From Ovoidimarina sp039190895 (GTDB taxonomy: Bacteria > Pseudomonadota > Alphaproteobacteria > Rhodobacterales > Rhodobacteraceae): 13,801 nucleotides of DNA. This document shows, one piece after another, positions 6,514-13,684 of this stretch. Made by a program: the position numbers and the translations under genes. Where the stretch lies: NCBI GenBank assembly GCA_039190895.1, contig JBCCXY010000110.1:1-13801 (forward strand), in the 5' to 3' direction. Every line of letters starts with the position of its first letter. Position 1 is the stretch's first letter. The notes under the pieces were generated by a model. The model was not told the origin of the DNA. It was given only the letters and a program-made list of their open reading frames with translations, and did not search any database.

Positions 6514-9448
6514 GCTGACGCTCCCCCTCTGGATCGATGTGATGGGACGAGACGACTTCGACTTCGGTGTCCTTGCCCCGCACGGGGTCATAGGCGTGGA
6601 TGATTTCGCCCATGCGCTCGGTCCCGCGCTTGAGGTAGCCGAGGCCAATTGAGTGTTTCAATTCAGGGGAGTAGGCGACGGACGTCATCCATCCCTGATC
6701 GTGCGCCATGTCCGCCGGATCGCCCTTCGTCAGGAAATGCGCGCCCGCGTTCAGGTTCACGCTGCGGTCCACGGGGCGGAGGCCGACGAGGCGCATGCCG
6801 TCGTCCCTCACCATTTCCTCCCGGCGGGACATGAGGGTGCCGATGGCGTCCTTTTTCTTCGAGACCATACCGTCGAGGCCCATCATCAGCGCGGTCGTCT
6901 GGCCGGTCAGCTCGTTGCCCGCGACGTGGCCCTTTTCGATGCGCATGACGCTGAGGGCTTCGGTGCCGTAGGGCACGGCGTCGAACTCTTCGCCGACCTG
7001 CATCAGGGCGCGGATCATCGCGTCGCCGAAGCGGGCGGGGACGGCGATTTCGTAGGCGAGTTCGCCGGAGAAGGAGATGCGGAAGAGGCGCGCGGGGGTG
7101 CCGCCGAAGACGGTGCACTCGGCGCAGGCCATGAAGGGGAAGCCGTCATTCGACAGGTCGAGGTCGTCCACGACTTTGGACGACAGCGCGCGGGATTTGG
7201 GCCCCGCGACGGCGAATTGGGCCCAGCCGTCGGTGGTGGAGATCAGGTGCACGTCGAGGTCGGGCCACAGGCATTGGCGCGCGAATTCGAGGTTGCGGAA
7301 GACGAGGACCGCGTTGGCCGTGGTGGTGGTCATGACGAAGTGTGTCTCGGACAATCGCGCGGTGGTGCCGTCGTCATAGACGATCCCGTCCTCCCGCAGC
7401 ATCAGGCCATAGCGGACCTTGCCGACGGGGAGTTTCAGGAACGGGTTGGCGTAGACGCGGTTCAGGAACTCGGCGGCGTCCTTGCCCTGGACGTCGATCT
7501 TGCCCAGCGTGGTGACGTCGCAGATGCCGACGCCGTTCCGCGTCATCTCGACCTCGCGGTCAACGCTGTCGCGCCAGCCTTTTTCGCCGTCGCGCGCAAA
7601 CCATTGGGCGCGGAGCCACATGCCCGCTTCGACGAAGGTCGCGCCCTGTTCGGTGGCCCAGTCGTGACTGGGCGTCAGGCGGAAGGGGCGGAAGTCCTTC
7701 CCCCGCGCCCGGCCCGCGAAGGCGCCGATGGGGACGGGCGTGTAGGGCGGGCGGAAGATGGTGGTGCCGGTCTCGGCGATGGTTTTGCCGGTGGCTTCGG
7801 CCATGATGGCGAGGCCGAGGACGTTAGAGGTTTTGCCCTGATCGGTCGCCATGCCGAGGGTGGTGTAGCGCTTGAGGTGCTCTACTGAGTGGAAGCCCTC
7901 TTGCTGGGACAGCTTGATGTCCTTGGTGGTGACGTCGTTTTGCAGGTCGACCCAGGCGCGCTTGGTCGACTTGGTGACGTGCCAGAAGGGGGTGATGGCG
8001 AAGGGTTCGTCTTCGGCCTTGGCCGGGGCGCCGGGGGCGTTTGAGTGCCCGAGGTCGGCGGCGATCTCGGCGCCCTTGGTGTGGCCCTCGTGCAGGGCGG
8101 CGGCGAGGGTCATGGCGCCGTTGGCGGCACCCGCGATGGTCATGCCTGTGGGCAGGTCGGCGCCGGGGACGAAGGCGGCGATGTCGTCGCGCCACGTGGG
8201 CCTGCCGCGCTGGTGGCATGTCAGGTGGACGTTGGGTGACCACCCGCCCGAAACGGCGAGGCAGTCAGCCTCGATCCGGTACCCGCTTTCGAGGACGATT
8301 CCGGTGACGCCCTTGCGGCCTGTGACATCGGCGATGGCGGTGCCGGTGCGGATGTCGGTCTGGTCGAGCGTGTGGGCCACGTCGCTTCGGGTGTCGACTA
8401 TGGTGGCGATTTGCACACCCTTGGCCTTGAGGTCGCGCGCGGTGCGCCAGCCGTCGTCGTTGTTCGTCAGGATCGCGAGTTTCTTGCCCGGCGCGACGCC
8501 CCAGCGGTTGGCATAGGCGCGGACGGCGCCCGACAGCATGACGCCGGGGCGGTCGTTGTTGCCGAAGGCGATGCCGCGCTCGGTGGCGCCGGCGGCGAGG
8601 ATCGCGCGTTTGGAGTAGATGCGCCAGAGGACCTGGCGGGGTTTGCCGCGGGCTTCTGGCAGGTGGTCGGTCTTGCGCTCCAGCGCGCCGTAGATGCCGT
8701 GGTCGAAGGCGCCGTAGGCGGTCGTACGGGGCATGATGCGGACGTTTGGCATGGCCGCGAGTTCGGCGGTGGCCGTGGTGGCCCATGTGGCGCCTGCGTG
8801 GCCGTCGACTTCGTAGGTCTCGGCGTTGAGGCGGCCCCCGAAGAGGAAGTCTTCGTCGGCGAGGATCACCCGCGCGCCTGCCCGCCCGGCGGCCAGCGCG
8901 GCGGAGAGGCCTGCGGGGCCTGCGCCGATGATCAAGATATCGCAGTGCAGGTAGCCGTGGTCGTAGCTGTCGGGGTCGGGCAGGCCGCTCAGCCGCCCCA
9001 GACCGGCGGAGGCGCGGATGGCGGGTTCGTAGAGCTTTTCCCACAGTTTCGCGGGCCACATGAACGTCTTGTAATAGAACCCGGCGCCGAAGAAGGGGGC
9101 CATGAGGTCGGTGACGCTCATCAGGTCGAACTCCAGCGGGCCGCGGTGGTTCTGGCTGGTGGCGTAGAGGCCGTCATAGAGTTCCTGGACGGTGGCGCGT
9201 GTGTTCGGCTCTTGCGCGGCGCCGCGCCCGACCTGGGTGAGGGCGTTGGGTTCCTCCGGCCCGGCAGAGAAGATACCGCGCGGGCGGTGGTACTTGAACG
9301 ACCGGCCCACGAGGCGCTTGCCGTTGGCCAGCAGCGCGGAAGCGAGGGTGTCACCCGGGTGGCCGAACATGTCGACGCCGTTCCAGGTGAAGCGGACGCG
9401 GCGGGAGCGGTCGATCAGGCCGCCGTCGATGCGGAAATCTTGCGTCAT
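6506..9448 (-). CDS. soxA: Sarcosine oxidase subunit alpha
   Basis: The 980-aa large subunit of heterotetrameric sarcosine oxidase binds NAD+ and carries the THF-binding domain. In order: an N-terminal ferredoxin-like fold without cluster cysteines (about 1-110, with GRSFKYHRPRGIFSAGPEEPN at about 48-68); a FAD/NAD domain with DILIIGAGPAGLSAALAAGR (170-189); a second nucleotide-binding stretch at about 325-350 (KKLAILTNNDDGW); and a C-terminal GcvT-like aminomethyltransferase domain (about 600-965, with GICDVTTLGKIDVQG). The reaction is sarcosine + THF + O2 to glycine + 5,10-methylene-THF + H2O2. The ATG overlaps the soxD stop as ATGA (9445-9448), so translation is coupled. Length and domain order are intact. 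Confidence 0.96.
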   Translation of the reverse strand: MTQDFRIDGGLIDRSRRVRFTWNGVDMFGHPGDTLASALLANGKRLVGRSFKYHRPRGIFSAGPEEPNALTQVGRGAAQEPNTRATVQELYDGLYATSQNHRGPLEFDLMSVTDLMAPFFGAGFYYKTFMWPAKLWEKLYEPAIRASAGLGRLSGLPDPDSYDHGYLHCDILIIGAGPAGLSAALAAGRAGARVILADEDFLFGGRLNAETYEVDGHAGATWATTATAELAAMPNVRIMPRTTAYGAFDHGIYGALERKTDHLPEARGKPRQVLWRIYSKRAILAAGATERGIAFGNNDRPGVMLSGAVRAYANRWGVAPGKKLAILTNNDDGWRTARDLKAKGVQIATIVDTRSDVAHTLDQTDIRTGTAIADVTGRKGVTGIVLESGYRIEADCLAVSGGWSPNVHLTCHQRGRPTWRDDIAAFVPGADLPTGMTIAGAANGAMTLAAALHEGHTKGAEIAADLGHSNAPGAPAKAEDEPFAITPFWHVTKSTKRAWVDLQNDVTTKDIKLSQQEGFHSVEHLKRYTTLGMATDQGKTSNVLGLAIMAEATGKTIAETGTTIFRPPYTPVPIGAFAGRARGKDFRPFRLTPSHDWATEQGATFVEAGMWLRAQWFARDGEKGWRDSVDREVEMTRNGVGICDVTTLGKIDVQGKDAAEFLNRVYANPFLKLPVGKVRYGLMLREDGIVYDDGTTARLSETHFVMTTTTANAVLVFRNLEFARQCLWPDLDVHLISTTDGWAQFAVAGPKSRALSSKVVDDLDLSNDGFPFMACAECTVFGGTPARLFRISFSGELAYEIAVPARFGDAMIRALMQVGEEFDAVPYGTEALSVMRIEKGHVAGNELTGQTTALMMGLDGMVSKKKDAIGTLMSRREEMVRDDGMRLVGLRPVDRSVNLNAGAHFLTKGDPADMAHDQGWMTSVAYSPELKHSIGLGYLKRGTERMGEIIHAYDPVRGKDTEVEVVSSHHIDPEGERQRG
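6521..6528 (-). promoter_or_regulatory. Ribosome binding site deciding the GTG start of soxG
   Basis: AGGGGGAG, inside the last codons of soxA, lies seven bases before the GTG at 6513. It is the strongest site near any soxG start candidate. Confidence 0.6.
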
Positions 9449-9732
9449 CGGGAGCGCCCCTTGGAGCGGGCGACATCGCGGGCGAGGTCGACCTGCACGA
9501 CCTCATGGGTCAGCGTGTCACGGGTGACGACGAGCCAGGAGCGGTCGCCTTGTTCGTGGTACCAGAGCTCGCGGTGGAGGCCGGCGGGGTTGTCGCGGAG
9601 GTAGAGGTGGTCGTGGAAGGCGTCGGCGTTATCCTCGACGGACCCGGGGGGGCGTTCGATGCGGGAGGCGTCGCCCATGATGACAAATTCGGCGGCGTCG
9701 CGGGGGCCGAGGAGGGGGTGGTTGATGATCAT
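9445..9732 (-). CDS. soxD: Sarcosine oxidase subunit delta, lacking zinc cysteines
   Basis: The 95-aa protein is the normal size for SoxD. The family is recognised by YLRDNPAGLHRELWYHEQGD (44-63) and VVTRDTLTHEV (68-78). In characterised enzymes the delta subunit binds zinc through three Cys and one His (CPxCG near the N-terminus, then HxxGC). Here the N-terminus reads INHPLLGPR, so the first two Cys are replaced by His5 and Leu8; His59 is kept but the last Cys is Asp63. There is no Cys at all. The start is ATG 9732, with GAGG seven bases upstream; the open frame extends further upstream, but those residues are unlike SoxD. It is the second canonical sox gene, separated from soxB by an unusual insert, and overlaps soxA by four bases. 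Confidence 0.92.
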   Translation of the reverse strand: MIINHPLLGPRDAAEFVIMGDASRIERPPGSVEDNADAFHDHLYLRDNPAGLHRELWYHEQGDRSWLVVTRDTLTHEVVQVDLARDVARSKGRSR

Positions 9733-10019
9733 CTGTGTGCCTCTTTGGCGCCGCTCATCGCGCCCTTGCAGGCGCGCCTCGCTTGGGTGAGGGCGAGGTT
9801 GAAGACGTTGCCTTTTCGATTGGTTGTGCTGTGCTGGCGCGGAATCATGGCCGCTGGCCGCCGCGCCATCGACGGGCCCTCCCACGGCCCGGCGATACAT
9901 CTCCACCTGCGCGCCGCTCGGATCGTCGGCGACGCGATTTCCATAAAGTTCTCTGCACAGTGGGCAGGATCGCCGGTCCAGGGCCCGTCGATGGCACGGC
10001 TTTTCGCTTTGGTGTCCAT
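9729..10019 (-). CDS. Small unrecognised ORF coupled between soxB and soxD
   Basis: The 96-aa ORF begins MDTKAKSRAIDGPWTGDP and ends RRACKGAMSGAKEAHR. I do not recognise it. For it being translated: GAGGA overlaps the soxB stop and sits 8-9 bases before the ATG, and its TGA overlaps the soxD ATG as ATGA, as in the rest of the operon. Against: codon use looks mixed (rare AGA, AGG, CGA codons), and a 16-bp inverted repeat plus a hairpin repeat lie inside it. The repeats encode RAIDGPW, GPSMARR and RRACKGAMSGAK, so much of the protein is translated repeat DNA. It may be a chance frame that only carries ribosomes from soxB to soxD. No membrane segment is evident; the two Trp sit in GPW motifs. 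Confidence 0.35.
   Translation of the reverse strand: MDTKAKSRAIDGPWTGDPAHCAENFMEIASPTIRAARRWRCIAGPWEGPSMARRPAAMIPRQHSTTNRKGNVFNLALTQARRACKGAMSGAKEAHR
9747..9779. repeat. Hairpin repeat, copy 2 (33 bases)
   Basis: Second copy of the element at 4944-4976 (28 of 33 bases equal). The stem is CGCGCC (9759-9764) / GGCGCG (9771-9776) with a six-base loop, one pair longer than in copy 1. Another small hairpin, CCTCGC (9777-9782) / GCGAGG (9793-9798), abuts it. It sits 15 bases upstream of the soxD start codon on the soxD transcript. Confidence 0.65.
9865..9995. repeat. 16-bp perfect inverted repeat between soxB and soxD
   Basis: GCCATCGACGGGCCCT at 9865-9880 is the exact reverse complement of 9980-9995, with 99 bases between the arms. 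After an unmatched stretch of 10 versus 5 bases, CCGGCGAT (9889-9896) is matched again near 9969-9976, so the arms are longer but imperfect. The centre holds nothing recognisable. In RNA this would make a strong GC-rich stem in the soxB-soxD mRNA. It could be the ends of a small non-autonomous element, but no transposase or clear target duplication is visible. Confidence 0.7.
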
Positions 10020-10030
10020 GCGCCGTTTCC

Positions 10031-11281
10031 TCAGTGCAGGTTCGGTTGGGCGCCGGAGCCCTTTTCGTCGATCATCGCCCCACGCCGGAAGCGGTCGAGG
10101 CGGTATTCTGTGGCGACGGGGTGCGGTTCGCCTTTGGCCAGCAGGTGGGCGTAGCAGAAGCCGGAGGCCGGGGTGGCTTTGAAGCCGCCATAACACCAGC
10201 CGCCGTTGAAGAAGAGGCCGTCGATATCGGTCTTGGTGATGAACGGCGAGCCGTCCATCGACATGTCCATCACCCCGCCCCACATCCGCAGAAGCCGCGC
10301 GCGTCCGATCATCGGCATGATCGCCATACCGCCTTCGCAGACGTCTTCCACCACTGGCAGGTTTCCGCGTTGGGCGTAGGTGTTGTAGCCGTCGATGTCG
10401 CCGCCGAAGACGAGGCCGCCCTTGTCGGACTGGCTGATATAGAAGTGTCCCGCGCCGTAGGTGATGACGCCGGGGAGGACGGGTTTGAGCCCCTCGGACA
10501 CGAAGGCCTGCAGGACGTGGCTTTCGATCGGCAGGCGCATCCCGGCCATGGCCATGACGCGGCTGGACGACCCGGCGACGCAAACGGCGACCTTCTTGGC
10601 GCGGATCGCGCCGCGCGTGGTCTGGACGCTTTTGCAGGTGCCGTTTTCGACATCGATCCCGGTGACTTCGCAGTTCTGAATGATGTCCACGCCCCGGCTG
10701 TCGGCCCCGCGCGCGTATCCCCAGGCCACCGCGTCATGGCGCACCGTTCCACCACGCGGCTGCCAGAGGGCGCCCTGGATCGGGAAGCGGGCGTTGTCGT
10801 AGTCGAGATAGGGGCACATCTCGCGGATCTCATCGGGGCCGAGCAGTACCGAATCCGCCCCCGACAGCCGCATTGCATTTGCGCGGCGGGCGTAGGCGTC
10901 GCGTTGGGGGTCGGAGTGGATGAGGTTCAGGATGCCGCGCTGGCTGACCATGGCGTTGTAGTTGAAATCCTGCTCCAACCCCTCCCACAGTTTCAGCGAA
11001 AGTTCGTAGAAGGGCTGGTTGCCTTCGAGCAGGTAATTCGAGCGGATGATTGTTGTGTTCCGCCCGATATTGCCGGACCCGAGCCAGCCCTTTTCGACGA
11101 CGGCGACGTTGGTGACGCCGAACTCCTTGGCCAGGTAATAGGCCGTCGATAGCCCGTGTCCGCCGCCACCGATGATGACGATGTCGTATTCGGCCTTGGG
11201 GTCGGGTTCACGCCAGGCGGGGGTCCAGCCCTTGTTGCCGGTCAGGCCTTCTTTCAGGATTTTCCAGGCGGAGTAGGTCAT
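10031..11281 (-). CDS. soxB: Sarcosine oxidase subunit beta
   Basis: The 416-aa catalytic flavoprotein oxidises sarcosine at its noncovalent FAD and carries covalent FMN. The dinucleotide motif is IVIIGGGGHGLSTAYYLA (34-51), followed by VVEKGWLGSGNIGRNTTIIR (61-80). GGTVRHDAVAWG (177-188) places His182 at the position of the histidine that binds FMN covalently in characterised SoxB (family knowledge). The C-terminal DAO domain ends with FFNGGWCYGGFKATPASG. The start is ATG 11281, with AGGAG six bases upstream. It is the first gene of the operon soxB-soxD-soxA-soxG-folD and is divergent from the AraC-type regulator at 11334. Confidence 0.96.
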   Translation of the reverse strand: MTYSAWKILKEGLTGNKGWTPAWREPDPKAEYDIVIIGGGGHGLSTAYYLAKEFGVTNVAVVEKGWLGSGNIGRNTTIIRSNYLLEGNQPFYELSLKLWEGLEQDFNYNAMVSQRGILNLIHSDPQRDAYARRANAMRLSGADSVLLGPDEIREMCPYLDYDNARFPIQGALWQPRGGTVRHDAVAWGYARGADSRGVDIIQNCEVTGIDVENGTCKSVQTTRGAIRAKKVAVCVAGSSSRVMAMAGMRLPIESHVLQAFVSEGLKPVLPGVITYGAGHFYISQSDKGGLVFGGDIDGYNTYAQRGNLPVVEDVCEGGMAIMPMIGRARLLRMWGGVMDMSMDGSPFITKTDIDGLFFNGGWCYGGFKATPASGFCYAHLLAKGEPHPVATEYRLDRFRRGAMIDEKGSGAQPNLH

Positions 11282-11282
11282 G

Positions 11283-11293
11283 CAGGACTCCTG
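11283..11293. promoter_or_regulatory. soxB ribosome binding site within a short palindrome
   Basis: The AGGAG of soxB (minus strand, 11288-11292) lies inside CAGGACTCCTG, with arms CAGGA/TCCTG around one base. The site decides the ATG 11281 start. The palindrome is too tight to form a hairpin by itself, so any regulatory role is a guess. Confidence 0.45.
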
Positions 11294-11308
11294 TGCGGTT
11301 GATTCAGG

Positions 11309-11321
11309 ATTTCATTGAAAT
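11309..11321. promoter_or_regulatory. Candidate operator between soxB and its divergent regulator
   Basis: ATTTCATTGAAAT is a perfect 13-base palindrome (arms ATTTCA/TGAAAT) in the short gap between divergent starts. It is AT-rich in a GC-rich context, as expected for a regulator or promoter site. The usual AraC-family site is a direct repeat, so the binder is unknown. Confidence 0.4.
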
Positions 11322-11333
11322 TGCGTGAGTGAC

Positions 11334-12302
11334 ATGCGCAAATCGGGCATGGAGTTACGTGAAACGGACATCCCTTTTCGCATCGGCATCTTCCCGGTGC
11401 CCGGGTTTGCGCTGATGTCTTACGCCTCAACCGTAGAGCCGTTGCGCGCGGCAAACCTGCTGGCGCGGCGACGGCTTTATGAATTGTTGCATTTTGGGGA
11501 GCGTGGGGCGCAAAGCTCTGGTGCGGCGGGGGTGCCGGTGGATCATCCGGTGGGGCACATCCCACGGCTTGATCTGTTGCTGGTGATCGCGGGGGGCGAC
11601 CCCGCGACGTTTCGGGAGGCAGACACGTTTCGGTGGCTTCGGCGGTTGGATCGGGCCGGGGTGCAGATCGGTGGAGTGTCGGGTGGGCCGGTGATCCTTG
11701 CCGAGGCGGGGCTGATGGAGGGGCGGCGGATGACGGTGCATTGGGAGCATGGGCCCGCGCTGGCTGACCGCCATCCGGATCTGCTGATCGAGCGGCGGCT
11801 GTATGTGATCGACCGGGATCGGGTGACCTGTGGCGGGGGGACGGCGCCGTTGGATCTGATGCACGCGCTGATCGCGAGCCACCATGGACGGGATTTCGCC
11901 CGGCGTGTCAGCGACTGGTTCCTGCACACCGAGATCCGGCCCTCATCCGCGCCGCAGAAGGCGGGGTTGGTGGAGCGGTTGGGGTCCCGCTCCCCCCGCG
12001 TGCTGGAGGCCGTGGCGGCGATGGAGGATCACATTGCCGACCCTTTGAGCCTGCCGCAGCTTGCGCTGATCGCTGGCGTCACGGAACGGCAGTTGAACCG
12101 ACTGTTCCGGGCTGAGCTGGGGGCGAGTGCCATGGCTTATTATCGGCGCGTTCGGTTGGATGTGGCGCAGGCGTTGCTGACCGGGTCGGCGGTGCCAATT
12201 GGTGAGATCGCCTCGGCCACCGGGTTCGCGAGCGCGCCGCATTTCTCGCAGGCCTACACGCGGGCATTTGGCAGAACACCGTCGGCGGTGCGAAGAGCCT
12301 GA
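11334..12302 (+). CDS. GlxA-type AraC-family transcriptional regulator, probable sox operon regulator
   Basis: The product has 322 aa from the ATG at 11334. Residues about 15-190 form a glutamine-amidotransferase-like (DJ-1/PfpI) ligand domain, with VPGFALMSYASTVEPLRAAN near the start and AEAGLMEGRRMTVHWEHG in the middle. GGVSGGPVIL has Ser/Gly where class I amidotransferases have the catalytic Cys, so it is a sensor rather than an enzyme. The C-terminus (about 220-322) is a two-helix AraC HTH (LALIAGVTERQLNRLFRAEL, then IGEIASATGFASAPHFSQAY). The architecture is that of GbdR, SouR and CdhR, regulators of glycine betaine, sarcosine and carnitine catabolism. Divergence from soxB suggests it senses sarcosine or a related amine; this is inference. 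Start uncertain: GTG 11325 and ATG 11349 are alternatives and none has a strong ribosome binding site. Confidence 0.88.
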   Translation: MRKSGMELRETDIPFRIGIFPVPGFALMSYASTVEPLRAANLLARRRLYELLHFGERGAQSSGAAGVPVDHPVGHIPRLDLLLVIAGGDPATFREADTFRWLRRLDRAGVQIGGVSGGPVILAEAGLMEGRRMTVHWEHGPALADRHPDLLIERRLYVIDRDRVTCGGGTAPLDLMHALIASHHGRDFARRVSDWFLHTEIRPSSAPQKAGLVERLGSRSPRVLEAVAAMEDHIADPLSLPQLALIAGVTERQLNRLFRAELGASAMAYYRRVRLDVAQALLTGSAVPIGEIASATGFASAPHFSQAYTRAFGRTPSAVRRA

Positions 12303-12351
12303 TATTGCAAAACGTTCGGCTGACTCGCCCGACTCGCTGAAGCAAGGACCG

Positions 12352-12771
12352 TTAGCGTTTCTTGCTGTGCTTGGGGACGCCGTAAAGCTCCAGTCGATGC
12401 CCGCGCAACTCGTATCCCAGCTTGTCCGCAATGCGCTCTTGCAGGGCTTCGATGTCGGGGTCGACGAACTCGATCACCTCGCCGGACTGGATGTCGATGA
12501 GGTGGTCGTGATGCTCCCGCTCTGCATCTTCATACCGCGCACGCCCGTCGCCGAATTCGTGCTTTTCGAGGATGCCCGCCTCTTCGAACAGCTTCACGGT
12601 CCGGTACACCGTGGCGAGCGATATCTTCGGATCGACAGCCGAGGCACGGGCGTACAGCTCTTCCACGTCCGGATGATCCGACGCATCCTCCAGAACCTGT
12701 GCGATCACGCGCCTTTGCTCGGTCAGGCGCAGGCCCTTGGCCTCGCATCGCTCGATAATTGTATCTGGCAT
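12352..12771 (-). CDS. fur: Fur-family metal regulator (Fur/Mur type)
   Basis: The 139-aa protein has an N-terminal winged helix (LRLTEQRRVIAQVLEDASDHP at about 15-35, SLATVYRTVKLFEEAGIL at about 51-68) and a C-terminal metal and dimer domain with HEFGDGRARYE and HHDHLIDIQSGEVIEF. The only Cys is Cys9; the CxxC structural zinc motif of gammaproteobacterial Fur is absent. This matches the alphaproteobacterial Fur/Mur branch, which often responds to manganese as much as iron (family knowledge). Which metal applies cannot be told here. The ATG 12771 start has only a weak GGGA eight bases upstream. It lies 63 bases downstream of phzF on the same strand and converges with the AraC-type regulator across 49 bases. 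Confidence 0.92.
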   Translation of the reverse strand: MPDTIIERCEAKGLRLTEQRRVIAQVLEDASDHPDVEELYARASAVDPKISLATVYRTVKLFEEAGILEKHEFGDGRARYEDAEREHHDHLIDIQSGEVIEFVDPDIEALQERIADKLGYELRGHRLELYGVPKHSKKR

Positions 12772-12834
12772 GGCAGGCGTCCCATTCCCGTCGGCGCACG
12801 TTTTAGGCGGTTCGGCGAAGCAGGGGAAGAGCCG

Positions 12835-13683
12835 TCAGGGCAGCGTCAACCGGCCCGTTGCCGTCTGAACCGCATGGCCCGACACCGTGACGCCGCCGCC
12901 AAGCTTGGCCTGCGTCTCGATGAGGGACGGACGACCCATCATCACCCCCTGCGTGATCCGCAGCGACAGGTCGGCCCCGTCCGCATCAGCCAGGAGGGCC
13001 GTCAGAGCCGCCGCCGCTGACCCCGTGGCCGGATCCTCTGGAATGTTGTCCAGCGGTGCAAACATGCGCGCGTCGACGCTGGTGCCATTCCGAACGTAGG
13101 CCATAATTGCGAAATCGAGCGGTCCCGGGTACCGCTCGGCCGCCGCGCGGAACCGGTCGGTGACAGGTGCGGCGCGATCCAGAGCATCCTGTGAGGCAAG
13201 CTCTGCAAACGCGAACTCCAGCCCCAGCCCGGCCATGATCGGGGCTACCCGGTCGGTCCGCACGTCTGTGGCCTCTAGCCCAAGGCACTCCGCGATCACC
13301 TTGGCCTCAGGGCTGTGGCTGCGGGTGAGCGGGACGTCGGTCGAGAATGACGCCTTGCCGCCCTCAGCCCGGCACGGCAGTGGGCCGACGCCAAGCTCAA
13401 ACACCATCTCCGGCCCGCGCCCGAGGCTGGCGAGCGCAACGGCGGTGCCGATGAAGGGATGGCCTGCGAAGGGGACCTCGGTCATGGGCGTGAAGATCCG
13501 CACGCGCGCGGTGTGCGCCGGGTCGTCGGGGGGCAGAACGAAGGTGGTTTCGGAGAAGTTGAACTCCCGCGCGATGCGCTGCATCTGGTCTTCAGGCACG
13601 CCGAGAGCGTCCGGGATAACGGCCAGTTGGTTCCCCGCGAACGGCACGTCGCTGAACACATCGAGGATCAGGAAATCGGTCAT
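12835..13683 (-). CDS. PhzF-family isomerase / epimerase-like protein
   Basis: The 282-aa protein of the PhzF family (diaminopimelate epimerase-like fold) starts MTDFLILDVFSDVPFAGNQ. NFSETTFV contains Glu45, at the position of the catalytic Glu45 of PhzF. VRIFTPMTEVPFAGHPFIG and EDPATGSAAAAL are the other family signatures, one in each lobe. Most bacterial members are not phenazine enzymes, no phenazine genes are nearby, and the substrate is unknown. The frame stays open to 13800, but the start is ATG 13683: the upstream bases encode the selO end in another frame. GGGA six bases upstream is the probable ribosome binding site. The ATG comes one base after the selO stop, so translation is probably coupled. 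Confidence 0.9.
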   Translation of the reverse strand: MTDFLILDVFSDVPFAGNQLAVIPDALGVPEDQMQRIAREFNFSETTFVLPPDDPAHTARVRIFTPMTEVPFAGHPFIGTAVALASLGRGPEMVFELGVGPLPCRAEGGKASFSTDVPLTRSHSPEAKVIAECLGLEATDVRTDRVAPIMAGLGLEFAFAELASQDALDRAAPVTDRFRAAAERYPGPLDFAIMAYVRNGTSVDARMFAPLDNIPEDPATGSAAAALTALLADADGADLSLRITQGVMMGRPSLIETQAKLGGGVTVSGHAVQTATGRLTLP

Positions 13684-13684
13684 A

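Noticed and set aside
8372..9604. 410-aa plus-strand open frame opposite soxA
   Set aside because: Antisense shadow of soxA; glycine/valine-rich with no recognisable domain. Other long plus-strand frames at 6653-7888 and 10034-11152 are rejected for the same reason.
9733..9906. N-terminal extension of soxD into the insert
   Set aside because: The extra 58 residues (Arg/Gln-rich) are unlike any SoxD. The ATG at 9732 has GAGG at good spacing and gives the family length and numbering.
9865..9995. Insertion sequence or attachment site at the 16-bp inverted repeat
   Set aside because: No transposase or integrase is encoded and no flanking target duplication was visible, so only a repeat is called.
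12303..12351. Terminator between the AraC-type regulator and fur
   Set aside because: I looked for a stem with a T-run on either strand in the 49-base convergent gap and found none I could support.
12772..12834. Fur box or metal-responsive operator upstream of fur
   Set aside because: No palindrome resembling a Fur, Mur or Irr site was found in this short gap.
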